This document shows positions 9,346-17,362 of a stretch of 64,000 bases of DNA, piece by piece (positions within the stretch are counted from its first letter, which is position 1; every line of letters starts with the position of its first letter). Under the pieces are notes generated by a model that was not told where the DNA came from, searched no databases, and saw nothing but the letters and a program-made list of their open reading frames with translations. Source of the DNA: Gammaproteobacteria bacterium (GTDB lineage Bacteria; Pseudomonadota; Gammaproteobacteria; Burkholderiales; Rhodocyclaceae); assembly GCA_018825305.1 (NCBI GenBank), contig JAHJEO010000020.1, positions 37,737 to 101,736 of the forward strand. The letters are read 5' to 3'. The translations under genes and the position numbers were made by a program.

Positions 9346-10199
9346 GTGATGGTTTCATCGTAGTCCTGGCGCTGCTGGCCTTCGCGGTCATCACGCTGTT
9401 GAAGGGCGTGAGGATCGTGCCGCAGGGCATGGAGTGGATCGTCGAGCGGCTCGGCAAGTACCACGGTACGCTGCATCCGGGCCTCAACATCATCATTCCC
9501 TACCTCGATAACGTCGCCTACAAGCTCGTCACCAAGGACATCATCCTCGACGTGCAGGAGCAGGAGGTGATCACCCGCGACAACGCGGTGATCCTCACCA
9601 ACGCCATCGCCTTCATCAAGGTCACCGACCCGATCAAGGCCGTGTACGGTGTGACGGATTTCCACGAGGCGATCCGCAACATGATCATGACCACGCTGCG
9701 CTCCATCGTCGGCGAGATGCAGCTGGACGAGGCGCTGTCCAACCGCGACCAGATCAAGGCGCGGCTGCGCGTGGCCATCGCCGACGAGGCCATCGACTGG
9801 GGCCTGACGGTGAAGTCGGTCGAGATCCAGGACATCAAGCCGACCGACTCGATGCAGAAGGCGATGGAGGCTCAGGCAAGCGCCGAGCGCGAGCGCAAGG
9901 CCATGGTGACGCGGGCCGAAGGCGCCAAGCAGTCCGCCATCCTCCAGGCCGAGGCCCGCCTCGAGGCTGCCCGCCGTGACGCCGAGGCCCAGGTCACTCT
10001 GGCCGATGCCAGCGCCGAGGCGATCAAGCGCGTGGCGCAGTCAGTCGGCCCCGGCGACCTGCCGGCGATGTATCTGCTCGGTGAGAAATACATAACCGCC
10101 ATGGGACGCCTGGCCGAGTCGCAGAATGCCAAGACCGTGGTGCTGCCGGCCGACATCCAGGACACGCTGCGCGGCCTGATCGGTCGCGTCAAGGCCTGA
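9342..10199 (+). CDS. qmcA: SPFH/Band 7 (stomatin-like) membrane protein, QmcA type
   Basis: Stomatin-like proteins form membrane-associated oligomers that organise microdomains and can modulate FtsH-type proteases. The 285-aa protein has one N-terminal membrane helix (FIVVLALLAFAVITLL) and a Band 7 domain from RIVPQGMEWIVERLGKY onward. A coiled-coil stretch (EAQASAERERKAMVTRAEGA) follows, and it ends with a short C-terminal region. The ATG at 9342 overlaps the nfeD stop in the classical nfeD-stomatin operon arrangement. The gene symbol is by family resemblance. Confidence 0.92.
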   Translation: MSDGFIVVLALLAFAVITLLKGVRIVPQGMEWIVERLGKYHGTLHPGLNIIIPYLDNVAYKLVTKDIILDVQEQEVITRDNAVILTNAIAFIKVTDPIKAVYGVTDFHEAIRNMIMTTLRSIVGEMQLDEALSNRDQIKARLRVAIADEAIDWGLTVKSVEIQDIKPTDSMQKAMEAQASAERERKAMVTRAEGAKQSAILQAEARLEAARRDAEAQVTLADASAEAIKRVAQSVGPGDLPAMYLLGEKYITAMGRLAESQNAKTVVLPADIQDTLRGLIGRVKA

Positions 10200-10210
10200 T
10201 TACTTCAGGG

Positions 10211-12088
10211 ATGCGCTGGGTCGGCGCCGGTCTGCTGCTGCTCCACGCGGCGGCGGTTGCCGCGTTCGGATTATCGGTCGAGATCGACAGCATCGAGCAT
10301 CCGGCCTTCGCGGCCGAGCGCATCGTCCTGCAGCAGGAGGCCGGTGGTGCACGACTCGCCATCGGCACGCTGCGCATCGCGGATCGCCGGTTCACCGACG
10401 TGCGTCTCGATTGCCGGGAATTCGACTGGAGCGGCGGTGACTGGCGCTGCATCGGCGGGACGGCAAAAGTCGGCGCTGGCGCCACGGCGAATCTGGACTT
10501 CCACTACGCCGCCAAGGCCAAGGCGCTCGACATCACGCTGCGCGAGTTGCCCGCGGCGACGCTGGTCTCGCTGTTGCCCGATCTTGCCGCCTGGCAGCCC
10601 AGGGGCACGCTTTCCGGCGCGGTGCGCCTGGCCGGGAAACGGATCGAGCTCGACCTTGCGGCAGCAGCAGTCGGCTTCGGCAATGCCGCCGGAACGCAAG
10701 CCGGCGAAGGCATCATTCTGCGCATCGGCGGTACGGCGCTGGAAGCCGGCGGAACCTGGCAATGGCAAGCGGACATCGCGTGGCAGGGCGGCGAGGTGTA
10801 TTCGCAGCCGTGGTATTTCAAGAGTGCCGGGCAGGCCCTCGCAGCGCGCGGCATTTTGGATGCGACGCAACTGAACGTCGAGGCGGCACGCCTGACGCTG
10901 CCGGGAATCGGGGTGCTGGACGGACAGATGCGCTGGGATCGCCAGCGCCAGGCCTTGTCCGCGCTGAGCCTGAACAGCGACGTCTGGCAGGCGGCCACTG
11001 CCTGGGCCGGTTTCGGCCAGCCGCTGCTCGGCGAAACGCCGCGAATCCAGCCGGCCGGAACGGTGCGCTTTGCGCTGGCCGTCGATGACGTCGGCTTGCG
11101 CAGCCTCGATCTCGATCTGGACCTGGATACGCTCGATGTCGGTGGCGGTCGTCTCTCCCTCGCCAAGCTGCAGGCGAGCGTGCCCTGGCGGCGCGAAGCC
11201 GCGACCGCGGCGCAAGTCACGGCCGATGGCGGCAAGGCCGGCGTGGTGCCGCTGGGGCCGTTCAACCTGGCGCTGGCGATGAATGGCTGGAACTTCGGTT
11301 TCGACAGGTTCGAGGTGCCGCTGCTCGACAGCCGCCTGCTGTTCGAAGACTTCGCCGCACGGCGCGAAGGCGAAAAATGGCGCTGGCAACTGGCGGGGGC
11401 CGTGGATCCGGTATCCATGCCATCGCTTTCGGCCACGCTCGGCCTGCCGCGGATGGAAGGGCTGTTGTCGGCAACGATTCCACGCATCCGCTATGCCGAC
11501 GGCACGCTGGTGCTGGATGGCACGCTGATCGTGGCGCTGTTCGACGGCTACCTGTCCGTCGCCGGGCTGAAGGTCGTCGAGCCGTTCGGGCGTGCGCCGC
11601 GCGTGGTGGCCGACATCGATGCGCGCCACCTCGACCTGGCGATGCTGACCGACACTTTTTCCTTCGGCAGCATCACCGGCTATGTCGACGCCGACGTGCG
11701 CGGGCTGGAAATGGTCGGCTGGCAGCCACAGGCCTTTGCCGCGCGCATCGAGACCAGCCCGGGCGATTTTCGCAAGCGCATCAGCCAGCGCGCGGTGCAG
11801 AACATCTCCTCGCTGGGCGGTGCCGGCGCCGGCGCGGCGATCCAGCGCAGCTTCCTGCGCTTCTTCGAGACCTTCGGCTACGACCGCATCGGCCTGACCT
11901 GTCGCCTGGTCGGCGGTGTCTGCCAGATGGGCGGCCTGGAAGACAGCGGCCACGGCTACCTGATGGTCAAGGGCGGCGGCGTGCCGGCGCTGAATGTCAT
12001 GGGCTACAATCGTCGCGTCAGCTGGGACGTGCTGGTATCGCGCCTGCAGGAAATCGCCGCCGGCAATTCGCGCCCCGTCATCGAATAG
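10211..12088 (+). CDS. ydbH: YdbH-family AsmA-like envelope protein
   Basis: YdbH is a large AsmA-like protein thought to bridge the periplasm and move phospholipids to the outer membrane, redundantly with YhdP and TamB. The 625-aa product has an N-terminal hydrophobic anchor (GAGLLLLHAAAVAAFGL) and long beta-rich repeats. The conserved C-terminal block includes RAVQNISSLGGAGAGAAIQ, CRLVGGVCQMGGLED and GYNRRVSWDVLVSRLQE. It is followed at once by ynbE- and ydbL-like genes, the same order as in E. coli. AKVGAGATANL near residue 86 is encoded by a copy of the dispersed repeat. Confidence 0.9.
   Translation: MRWVGAGLLLLHAAAVAAFGLSVEIDSIEHPAFAAERIVLQQEAGGARLAIGTLRIADRRFTDVRLDCREFDWSGGDWRCIGGTAKVGAGATANLDFHYAAKAKALDITLRELPAATLVSLLPDLAAWQPRGTLSGAVRLAGKRIELDLAAAAVGFGNAAGTQAGEGIILRIGGTALEAGGTWQWQADIAWQGGEVYSQPWYFKSAGQALAARGILDATQLNVEAARLTLPGIGVLDGQMRWDRQRQALSALSLNSDVWQAATAWAGFGQPLLGETPRIQPAGTVRFALAVDDVGLRSLDLDLDLDTLDVGGGRLSLAKLQASVPWRREAATAAQVTADGGKAGVVPLGPFNLALAMNGWNFGFDRFEVPLLDSRLLFEDFAARREGEKWRWQLAGAVDPVSMPSLSATLGLPRMEGLLSATIPRIRYADGTLVLDGTLIVALFDGYLSVAGLKVVEPFGRAPRVVADIDARHLDLAMLTDTFSFGSITGYVDADVRGLEMVGWQPQAFAARIETSPGDFRKRISQRAVQNISSLGGAGAGAAIQRSFLRFFETFGYDRIGLTCRLVGGVCQMGGLEDSGHGYLMVKGGGVPALNVMGYNRRVSWDVLVSRLQEIAAGNSRPVIE
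10465..10489 (+). repeat. Dispersed 25-bp repeat, copy 4 (in ydbH)
   Basis: One mismatch to consensus; in frame, encoding KVGAGATA in the N-terminal region of the YdbH-like protein. Confidence 0.85.
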
Positions 12089-12096
12089 GAGTCACC

Positions 12097-12270
12097 ATGT
12101 CCCGTATCGCCCTGTCCCTGTTCGCCGCCGGCTGTTTGGCGGGGTGTGTCACCATCAATATCTATTTCCCGGCGGCGGCGGCCGAAAAGGCCGCCGACAA
12201 GATCATCGACGAAGTCTGGCAATTGCAGAAGACGCCGGATGCGCTGGCGCCGACCAAGGAGAGCAAATGA
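12097..12270 (+). CDS. ynbE: YnbE-family small lipoprotein
   Basis: A 57-aa lipoprotein that in E. coli works with YdbH as its outer-membrane partner in phospholipid transport. The signal peptide ends in the lipobox LAGC (MSRIALSLFAAGCLAGC) and is followed by VTINIYFPAAAAEKAADKII, the conserved YnbE motif. An AGGAG site at 12087-12091 precedes the ATG at 12097, and the stop overlaps the ydbL start. It is often missed by annotation because of its size. Confidence 0.9.
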   Translation: MSRIALSLFAAGCLAGCVTINIYFPAAAAEKAADKIIDEVWQLQKTPDALAPTKESK

Positions 12271-12677
12271 TGAAAACCCTGCTGAGCTTCCTGCTGTTGC
12301 TGCTGAGCGGCGCCGCCGCGGCGCAGGGCAACCTCGAGATCAACACGCCGGCCATCGCCCAGACAAAGTCGGCGATGGCGGCACGCCACGCCCAGTTGGC
12401 ACCGCACTACGCCAGCGGTGCGCTGGGTCTGGCGCGCGATGCCACGGTGCAGCTGCGCGATGCCGGCGCCATTCCGCTGGCGCAGCGCGGTGTGGTCCAA
12501 TCGGCTGTGGCCGCCGAGAACGCTGACCGTGCAGCGCTCTATCGCGAGATCGCCAAGGCCAACGGCAATCCGGCTTGGGAATCCGACATCCGTGCCACTT
12601 TTGCCCAGCAGTGGATTGCCAAGGCCCAGCCCGGCTGGTGGGTGCAGAACCCGCAGGGCGCGTGGGTTAAAAAGTAA
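12267..12677 (+). CDS. ydbL: YdbL-family (DUF1318) periplasmic protein
   Basis: The third member of the ydbH-ynbE-ydbL operon; YdbL is proposed to regulate the YdbH-YnbE interaction. The 136-aa product has a signal peptide (KTLLSFLLLLLSGAAAA) and the DUF1318 pattern MAARHAQLAPHYASGALG. It ends QPGWWVQNPQGAWVKK. Start codons ATGATG at 12267/12270 overlap the ynbE stop. A degenerate copy of the dispersed repeat lies in the MAARHAQL region, where homologues are naturally similar. Confidence 0.88.
   Translation: MMKTLLSFLLLLLSGAAAAQGNLEINTPAIAQTKSAMAARHAQLAPHYASGALGLARDATVQLRDAGAIPLAQRGVVQSAVAAENADRAALYREIAKANGNPAWESDIRATFAQQWIAKAQPGWWVQNPQGAWVKK
12364..12388 (+). repeat. Degenerate dispersed repeat, copy 5 (in ydbL)
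   Basis: CAAAGTCGGCGATGGCGGCA followed by CGCCA, about four differences from consensus, encoding KSAMAARH. The peptide fits the DUF1318 family anyway, so convergence is possible. Confidence 0.4.
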
Positions 12678-12692
12678 TCTGGCAGGACTGAC

Positions 12693-13481
12693 GTGACTCC
12701 CGTTCTCGTTTTCGACATCGAGACCATTCCCGATGTCGCCGGCATTCGCGCCCTGCACGATCTGCCGCCCGAACTAGCCGATGCCGAGGTCGCCGAGTTC
12801 GCCTTCCAGCGCCAGCGGGCGAAGAACGGCTCGGACTTCCTGCCGCACCACCTGCAGCGCATCGCCGTCATCTCCTGCGTGCTGCGCTCCGACGATGGCT
12901 TCAAGGTCTGGTCGCTGGCAGAACCCAAGCTGAACGAAGCCGAGATCATCCGCCGCTTTTTCGGGGGCATCGAAAAATACACGCCGCAGCTCGTATCCTG
13001 GAACGGCGGCGGCTTCGACCTGCCGGTGCTGCATTATCGCGGCCTGATCCACGGCGTCGAGGCGGCGCGCTACTGGGAAATGGGCGAGGGCGACAGCTTT
13101 GACGCCCGCGACTTCAAGTGGAACAACTACATCGGCCGCTACCACACGCGCCACCTCGACCTGATGGACCTGCTGGCGATGTACCAGCCGCGCGCCAGCG
13201 CGCGGCTCGACGAGCTGGCCAAGCTGATGGGCCTGCCGGGCAAACTCGGCATGGACGGCGGTGCGGTCTGGGGCGAGTGGCTGGCCGGCGGGATCGACGA
13301 AATACGCGACTACTGCGAAACCGATGTCGTCAATACCTACATGGTATATTTGCGCTTCCAGCTGATGCGCGGCAGGATGAACGCTACCGAGCACCAGGCC
13401 GAGGTCGCCTTCGTCCGCGCCGAACTGGCCAAGGCCGAAGCGCCGCACTGGACCAGGTTTCTTGCTGCGTGGCCGGCATAG
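12693..13481 (+). CDS. Predicted 3'-5' exonuclease related to PolB exonuclease domain
   Basis: A DEDDy-type 3'-5' exonuclease of 262 aa, in the family annotated as PolB-related (PF10108). The acidic residues are in VFDIETIPD (Asp, Glu), SWNGGGFDLPVLHYR (Asp) and YCETDVVNTYMVYLRF (Asp with the fourth-motif Tyr). There is no polymerase domain. It probably trims DNA or RNA ends in repair, but the substrate is unknown. The start is GTG at 12693, 15 bp after ydbL. Confidence 0.88.
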   Translation: MTPVLVFDIETIPDVAGIRALHDLPPELADAEVAEFAFQRQRAKNGSDFLPHHLQRIAVISCVLRSDDGFKVWSLAEPKLNEAEIIRRFFGGIEKYTPQLVSWNGGGFDLPVLHYRGLIHGVEAARYWEMGEGDSFDARDFKWNNYIGRYHTRHLDLMDLLAMYQPRASARLDELAKLMGLPGKLGMDGGAVWGEWLAGGIDEIRDYCETDVVNTYMVYLRFQLMRGRMNATEHQAEVAFVRAELAKAEAPHWTRFLAAWPA

Positions 13482-13501
13482 CCGGCGGAAGGAGAGGGCG
13501 T

Positions 13502-14773
13502 ATGCGTATGAAATATGGCGTAATGGCGGCGCTGCTGCTTGGCGTGGGCGTCGCTCATGCCCAGAACAAGGCGGTCGAGGCGCAGTTCTGGATGGATCTG
13601 GCGACATCGGCCATGTCTATTCCCGGCATGCCGGACGACATGATGGAAAGCGGCATGATGTCGCAGATGATGGGCGGCAATGCATTCGGCAGCACCAAGG
13701 GACCGATGGGGCAGATGGGCAAGTCGCTCGATACCGCGCTGTGGTTGCGCGCCAAGCCGGCGGGCATCGAGGGTAGCCATGGCATTCCGGCCGAGTTGCG
13801 GCTGGGGCCGACGCTGCCGCTGTTGCCGCCGAAGGTAGAGCGGGCTCGCGGCGAGCGCGACAGCGGGCCGGACGAAGTGCCGGAAAAGCCCAAGGGTCGC
13901 ATCCTGTTCTACTGGGGCTGCGGCGAGAACGTGCGACCGGGCCAGCCGCGCGTGCTTGACTTCGCCAAGGCGGACTTCGCCGAGTATGGCCGTTTCATGA
14001 CGGGGCGCCATGTCGCCGATCGCGGCGCCAAGAGCCAGCCCGGCCGCTCGGTGTGGCCCAACGAGAAGGACCGCCGCCGCGTGCCGAAGGACGGATCGTT
14101 CGTCGGCGGCCACGCCCTCTCCGGCGACGGCGTGCCGGCGAGCTTCAAATTCGCGGTCGCCGAGGCCTACGACTTCATGCCCAAGATCGCCATGACCACG
14201 CGCGGCGAGCCGGCCGCCAGCATCACGGTCGGCTGGAATGCGGTGAGCAACGCGCAGGCCTATTTCCTCAATGCCATGGGGGCGCGCGGCGAAAGCGAAA
14301 TGATCATCTGGAGTTCCAGCGAGGAGCCGGACCCGGGTTGGGGCCTGATGACCTACCTGTCGCCGGCCAACATACAGAAATTCCTCAAGGAACGAGTGAT
14401 TCTGCCGCCGGCGACGCAGCAATGCGTGATTCCGAAAGGCATTTTCGCCAATGTCGAAGGCGCGATGGTGAGCATGATCGCCTACGGCCCCGAACTCAAC
14501 CTGTCCCATCCGCCGCGTCCGCCAAAGGCGGAGCCCTCGTGGCAGCCGGAGTGGGTGGCACGCGTTCGCGTCAAGTCGACCGGCATGACCATGCTGGGCA
14601 TGGGCGACGAGGATACGGCGCCGCGCAGCCAGCGGCGCTCGCGTTCGTCGCGCGAGGACATGCCCACACAGGTCGAGCGCGAGATGCCGCAGAATTCGGG
14701 CCGCGAGGAAGATGGTGGTGGCGTCGGCATCCCCGACGCCGGCCAGATGCTGCGCGGGATATTCGGACGTTAA
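13502..14773 (+). CDS. Secreted Met-rich protein of unknown function
   Basis: I do not recognise this 423-aa protein. It has a signal peptide (MKYGVMAALLLGVGVAHA), then a methionine-rich patch at about residues 35-65 (GMPDDMMESGMMSQMMGGN). A globular region follows with GRILFYWGCGENVRPGQP and a Trp/Tyr-containing core. The C-terminal tail (from about 375) is Arg/Ser/Glu-rich and probably disordered, and ends DAGQMLRGIFGR. GGAAGGAGAG at 13487-13496 supports the ATG at 13502. The Met patch could bind copper or haem, which is inference only. Nothing adjacent suggests a pathway. Confidence 0.75.
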   Translation: MRMKYGVMAALLLGVGVAHAQNKAVEAQFWMDLATSAMSIPGMPDDMMESGMMSQMMGGNAFGSTKGPMGQMGKSLDTALWLRAKPAGIEGSHGIPAELRLGPTLPLLPPKVERARGERDSGPDEVPEKPKGRILFYWGCGENVRPGQPRVLDFAKADFAEYGRFMTGRHVADRGAKSQPGRSVWPNEKDRRRVPKDGSFVGGHALSGDGVPASFKFAVAEAYDFMPKIAMTTRGEPAASITVGWNAVSNAQAYFLNAMGARGESEMIIWSSSEEPDPGWGLMTYLSPANIQKFLKERVILPPATQQCVIPKGIFANVEGAMVSMIAYGPELNLSHPPRPPKAEPSWQPEWVARVRVKSTGMTMLGMGDEDTAPRSQRRSRSSREDMPTQVEREMPQNSGREEDGGGVGIPDAGQMLRGIFGR

Positions 14774-15202
14774 TTGGATGTCGCCGCCCGGCCTTGGGGC
14801 GGGCAACGAAGACGCAGGCAAAGGACGGCATGCCTTCGTGACTGCCGACGACGTTTGTCCGCTTATCGCAGGGACGCTGGGTGCGTACTGTCGGCCAGGC
14901 GCCGACGTTCGCAGTTCGCTGAAATTACCGAACTGAACGTCAGCAGCGCCCCAGACAGCCGACGCTCAAAATATGACCGCCAATGAGTGCTCACCGGCCT
15001 AAGGAGCCACTGACTGAATTCAGATAGCGAAGCTCAAGAATTCCTGAGTTTTGTGCAGATTGCGATGTATCAACGAACCATGGCTACGAGGATCTGAGGA
15101 TCGCTGTCACCAATCCCCGCAACAACCAATCCCACCGACTTGACGCGGACACTATCTAGTCAGATAATCAGACCAGTATGAGCATTCATTGGAGGTGTGG
15201 CC
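14774..15202. other. Gene-free 430-bp region left of the toxin-antitoxin pair
   Basis: No convincing gene is seen. Base composition is lower in GC than the neighbours. It contains one arm (14984-15009, TGAGTGCTCACCGGCCTAAG and following) of an inverted repeat whose partner lies at 15930-15955, beyond the toxin gene. The stretch GTTCGCTGAAATTACCGAAC resembles decayed intergenic repeat material. Confidence 0.6.
14984..15009 (+). repeat. Left arm of 26-bp inverted repeat flanking phd-vapC
   Basis: It matches the reverse complement of 15930-15955 at 22 of 26 positions, including an uninterrupted CGGCCTAAGGAG. The two arms enclose the toxin-antitoxin genes. Confidence 0.7.
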
Positions 15203-15466
15203 ATGCGGAGTTCCCAGTGGCGTTTGCAGGACGCAAAAGCGCAGTTCAGCCAGGTTGTTGAGTCGGCCTTGCAAGGCGAACCGCAGCACGTAACCCGGCG
15301 AGGCCGGGAAGCTGTAGTGGTTTTGTCCGAGGCAAGCTATCGTGCGCTTCGCGCTGGTGCGCGTGCCACCGCACCAGGACTCGTGGCGCATCTACTGGCC
15401 ATTCCAAAAAGCGACGATGCGGATGACAAGGCCAGCCGCATCGCATTGAGGGATGTCGAACTCTGA
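15203..15466 (+). CDS. Phd/YefM-family antitoxin
   Basis: An 87-aa antitoxin that should bind its own promoter and neutralise the adjacent PIN toxin. It shows the Phd/YefM N-terminal pattern WRLQDAKAQFSQVVESALQG and then QHVTRRGREAVVVLSEASYRAL, the DNA-binding fold. The C-terminal third is the toxin-binding tail. GGAGG at 15191-15195 is 7 bp before the ATG at 15203; a GTG at 15197 is too close. The stop overlaps the toxin start by one base. Confidence 0.92.
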   Translation: MRSSQWRLQDAKAQFSQVVESALQGEPQHVTRRGREAVVVLSEASYRALRAGARATAPGLVAHLLAIPKSDDADDKASRIALRDVEL

Positions 15467-15873
15467 TGTTCCTGCTCGATACCGTCATCGTCTCCGAGCT
15501 GCGCAAAACGAAGCCGGATACCGGCGTGGTCCGCTGGATATCGAAGCAGCAGAACGACCAGCTTCATCTGAGCGTGTTAACGCTGGGCGAAATCGAGCGC
15601 GGAATCGAAAAACGGCGCAAGGCCGATCCCAAGTTCGCCGACGCTCTGGCGGTGTGGCTTGAGGATATGACGCGACTTTATGCTGATCGCATTCTTCCGG
15701 TAACGCCCGGCATTGCCCGGCGCTGGGGCCGTCTGTCCGCGCAACTCGGGCACGACGGCGCAGACTTGTTGATTGCGGCGACGGCCTTGACGCATGGCCT
15801 GACGGTAGTTACTCGAAACACCAGCCACTTCGAACCGACTGGGGTCGATGTCATCAATCCGTTCAAGCGGTAA
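15466..15873 (+). CDS. vapC: VapC/FitB-like PIN-domain toxin
   Basis: A 135-aa PIN-domain ribonuclease toxin. Acidic catalytic residues are visible in FLLDTVIVSELRK (Asp5 and Glu11), TLGEIERGI (Glu), and GADLLIAATALTHGLTVVTRN (Asp), the standard PIN layout. It is coupled to the upstream Phd-type antitoxin by an overlapping TGATG. The pair stands alone between inverted repeats and unrelated genes, suggesting acquisition as a cassette. Confidence 0.93.
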   Translation: MFLLDTVIVSELRKTKPDTGVVRWISKQQNDQLHLSVLTLGEIERGIEKRRKADPKFADALAVWLEDMTRLYADRILPVTPGIARRWGRLSAQLGHDGADLLIAATALTHGLTVVTRNTSHFEPTGVDVINPFKR

Positions 15874-16174
15874 CCGCTGTTGGAAGCTGCCTTGGACATT
15901 CGTGAATGACAGCTTCCGGCGGGAGCCGCTGACTCCTTAGGCCGATGAGTACTCGTCCATCGCGCTGAACCCAGCGGCAGCAGTACCGCGCATGGCTGAC
16001 CTTCACGACCTCGAAAGCTGAACGACTCTTGGGGGTCGAGTCCGGCCTGATAGCCAGAAAACCAGAGCGGCAGCCACCAATCTGAAGGGGGCCTATACAG
16101 CGGGGTAGCCGAACGGCAAGATGTTGACCTTGTGCAGCCTTGGGACCGGCGGCATCGCTAATAAGGAGTAGGAA
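15874..16174. other. Gene-free 300-bp region right of the toxin-antitoxin pair
   Basis: No gene is seen. It carries the right arm of the inverted repeat (15930-15955) and GGGTCGAGTCCGGCCTGATAG, which resembles decayed repeat sequence common near toxin-antitoxin loci. A ribosome binding site for the next small ORF lies at 16163-16168. Confidence 0.55.
15930..15955 (-). repeat. Right arm of 26-bp inverted repeat flanking phd-vapC
   Basis: Reverse complement of 14984-15009 with four mismatches. The arms are about 920 bp apart and enclose both toxin-antitoxin genes. Confidence 0.7.
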
Positions 16175-16369
16175 ATGAAGAGGGCAGTGATTGAGGACTG
16201 GGATCAGTTCCATGCTTTCCTTGCCGCGCAGCCATTGATCCAATGGTCAATGGAAAAGCAACATGAGATTGCCATGGGATTGCGTCACGACCATCGAAAA
16301 CAAGCAGGCCATCCGCCTCCGAAGAACGACAACGCCGACCTGGCCGCTGCCTTGTCTTCGATGGCGTGA
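16175..16369 (+). CDS. Small hypothetical protein (64 aa)
   Basis: An unrecognised small soluble protein, beginning MKRAVIEDWDQFHAFLAAQP and ending DNADLAAALSSMA. It is supported mainly by a clear AAGGAG at 16163-16168, 6 bp before the ATG, and by a plausible amphipathic sequence rich in His (HEIAMGLRHDHRKQAGH). It stands alone, 117 bp from the convergent NTPase gene, on the edge of the toxin-antitoxin island. Confidence 0.5.
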   Translation: MKRAVIEDWDQFHAFLAAQPLIQWSMEKQHEIAMGLRHDHRKQAGHPPPKNDNADLAAALSSMA

Positions 16370-16486
16370 TACGGCTCTCTCTAAGGGTCGGGAGTACGCC
16401 GGCAGCAAATAGGAATGCGGACCTGCGGGTTGGTTGCTGCCGTCGGCGGCAGTTTGGGTCTCGCCAGACTGTTCAAATCTGATGGC

Positions 16487-17344
16487 TCAATGAGTCTGTG
16501 TCTGGCGGGCGATCGCTGTTTCCAGTAGCGCGATGAAGTCCTTCTCGTCCTTCACTTGTGCCACCTCGTGCGAAGTCACGGTGTAGCCGTGCGGCCGGGC
16601 GATGGCTTCATAGCGCGGGATGCGCGAGTGGAAGAGGTGGGGGAAGACCCAGCGGGTGAAATCGTCGGGGTCGGCCGCGGCGATGCCGCCGAGTCCGCGC
16701 TCGGCCAGAAACTTCGGCAGGTGCTCGGCAAGGAAGGCCGGGCGGAAGTAGAGCGGCTTGGGGTCGCTCTGCGCGCGGCGGATCAACTCGGCTTCCTCGT
16801 CCGCGGTCGTGACCTGGATGTAGAGAATCAGCGTGTGCTCGACCAGCAGGTCGATGACCGCGGGTTCATCGAGTTCGCAGAGGCTGCCGCCGACGTCGTT
16901 GACGAAATGGTTGTAGCCGTAGATGTCCTGTGCCTTGGCGATGAAGGCCGGTACGTCCTGCATCGCGGCGATTTCGCCCTCGCGGTACATGGCCTGGCGG
17001 CGCGAGAACTCGTCGAAGGGAATGCCGCCCTTCGCCGGGTCGCCAAGCTTGCCGACGAAGGTCAGCACCGGGCCGAGGTCGTCGATCTTGATGTTGTTCT
17101 TGATGTCGATCCAGTCGCGCCGCAGCAGGTCGCGCAGGAAGGGCACCTGCATCGCCTGCTGCTTGATGATGTCCAGGATCGGCTCGTCGAGGTAGCGCTT
17201 GCCGATGCGGAAGTCGGCCGAGTAGTGGAACCAGTCGTGGCGGCGCAGTAGCGACGACAGCCAGGTCTTGCCGACGCCCGACATGCCGAGCAGGGTGACC
17301 TTCTTGTGGGGCCAGGCGCGAAATGAATCGACGCTGAACTTCAT
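16487..17344 (-). CDS. P-loop NTPase of unknown function, partner of a nucleotidyl cyclase
   Basis: A 285-aa soluble protein with a Walker A motif near the N terminus (KKVTLLGMSGVGKTWLSSLL), reminiscent of nucleotide or small-molecule kinases. Conserved-looking blocks follow: FHYSADFRIGKRYLDEPILD, IYGYNHFVNDVGGSLCELDE and RRAQSDPKPLYFRPAFLAE. No transmembrane or DNA-binding domain is seen. It lies 18 bp downstream of the cyclase gene on the same strand and so is probably co-transcribed. I know of similar proteins annotated only as ATPase and cannot give a reaction. Confidence 0.75.
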   Translation of the reverse strand: MKFSVDSFRAWPHKKVTLLGMSGVGKTWLSSLLRRHDWFHYSADFRIGKRYLDEPILDIIKQQAMQVPFLRDLLRRDWIDIKNNIKIDDLGPVLTFVGKLGDPAKGGIPFDEFSRRQAMYREGEIAAMQDVPAFIAKAQDIYGYNHFVNDVGGSLCELDEPAVIDLLVEHTLILYIQVTTADEEAELIRRAQSDPKPLYFRPAFLAEHLPKFLAERGLGGIAAADPDDFTRWVFPHLFHSRIPRYEAIARPHGYTVTSHEVAQVKDEKDFIALLETAIARQTQTH

Positions 17345-17362
17345 TTTCGGCTCAAGACAAGC

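Noticed and set aside
14984..15955. The toxin-antitoxin flanking repeats as integron attC sites
   Set aside because: The arms lack the GTTRRRY/RYYYAAC core sites and the paired L-box layout, and no integrase is in the window.
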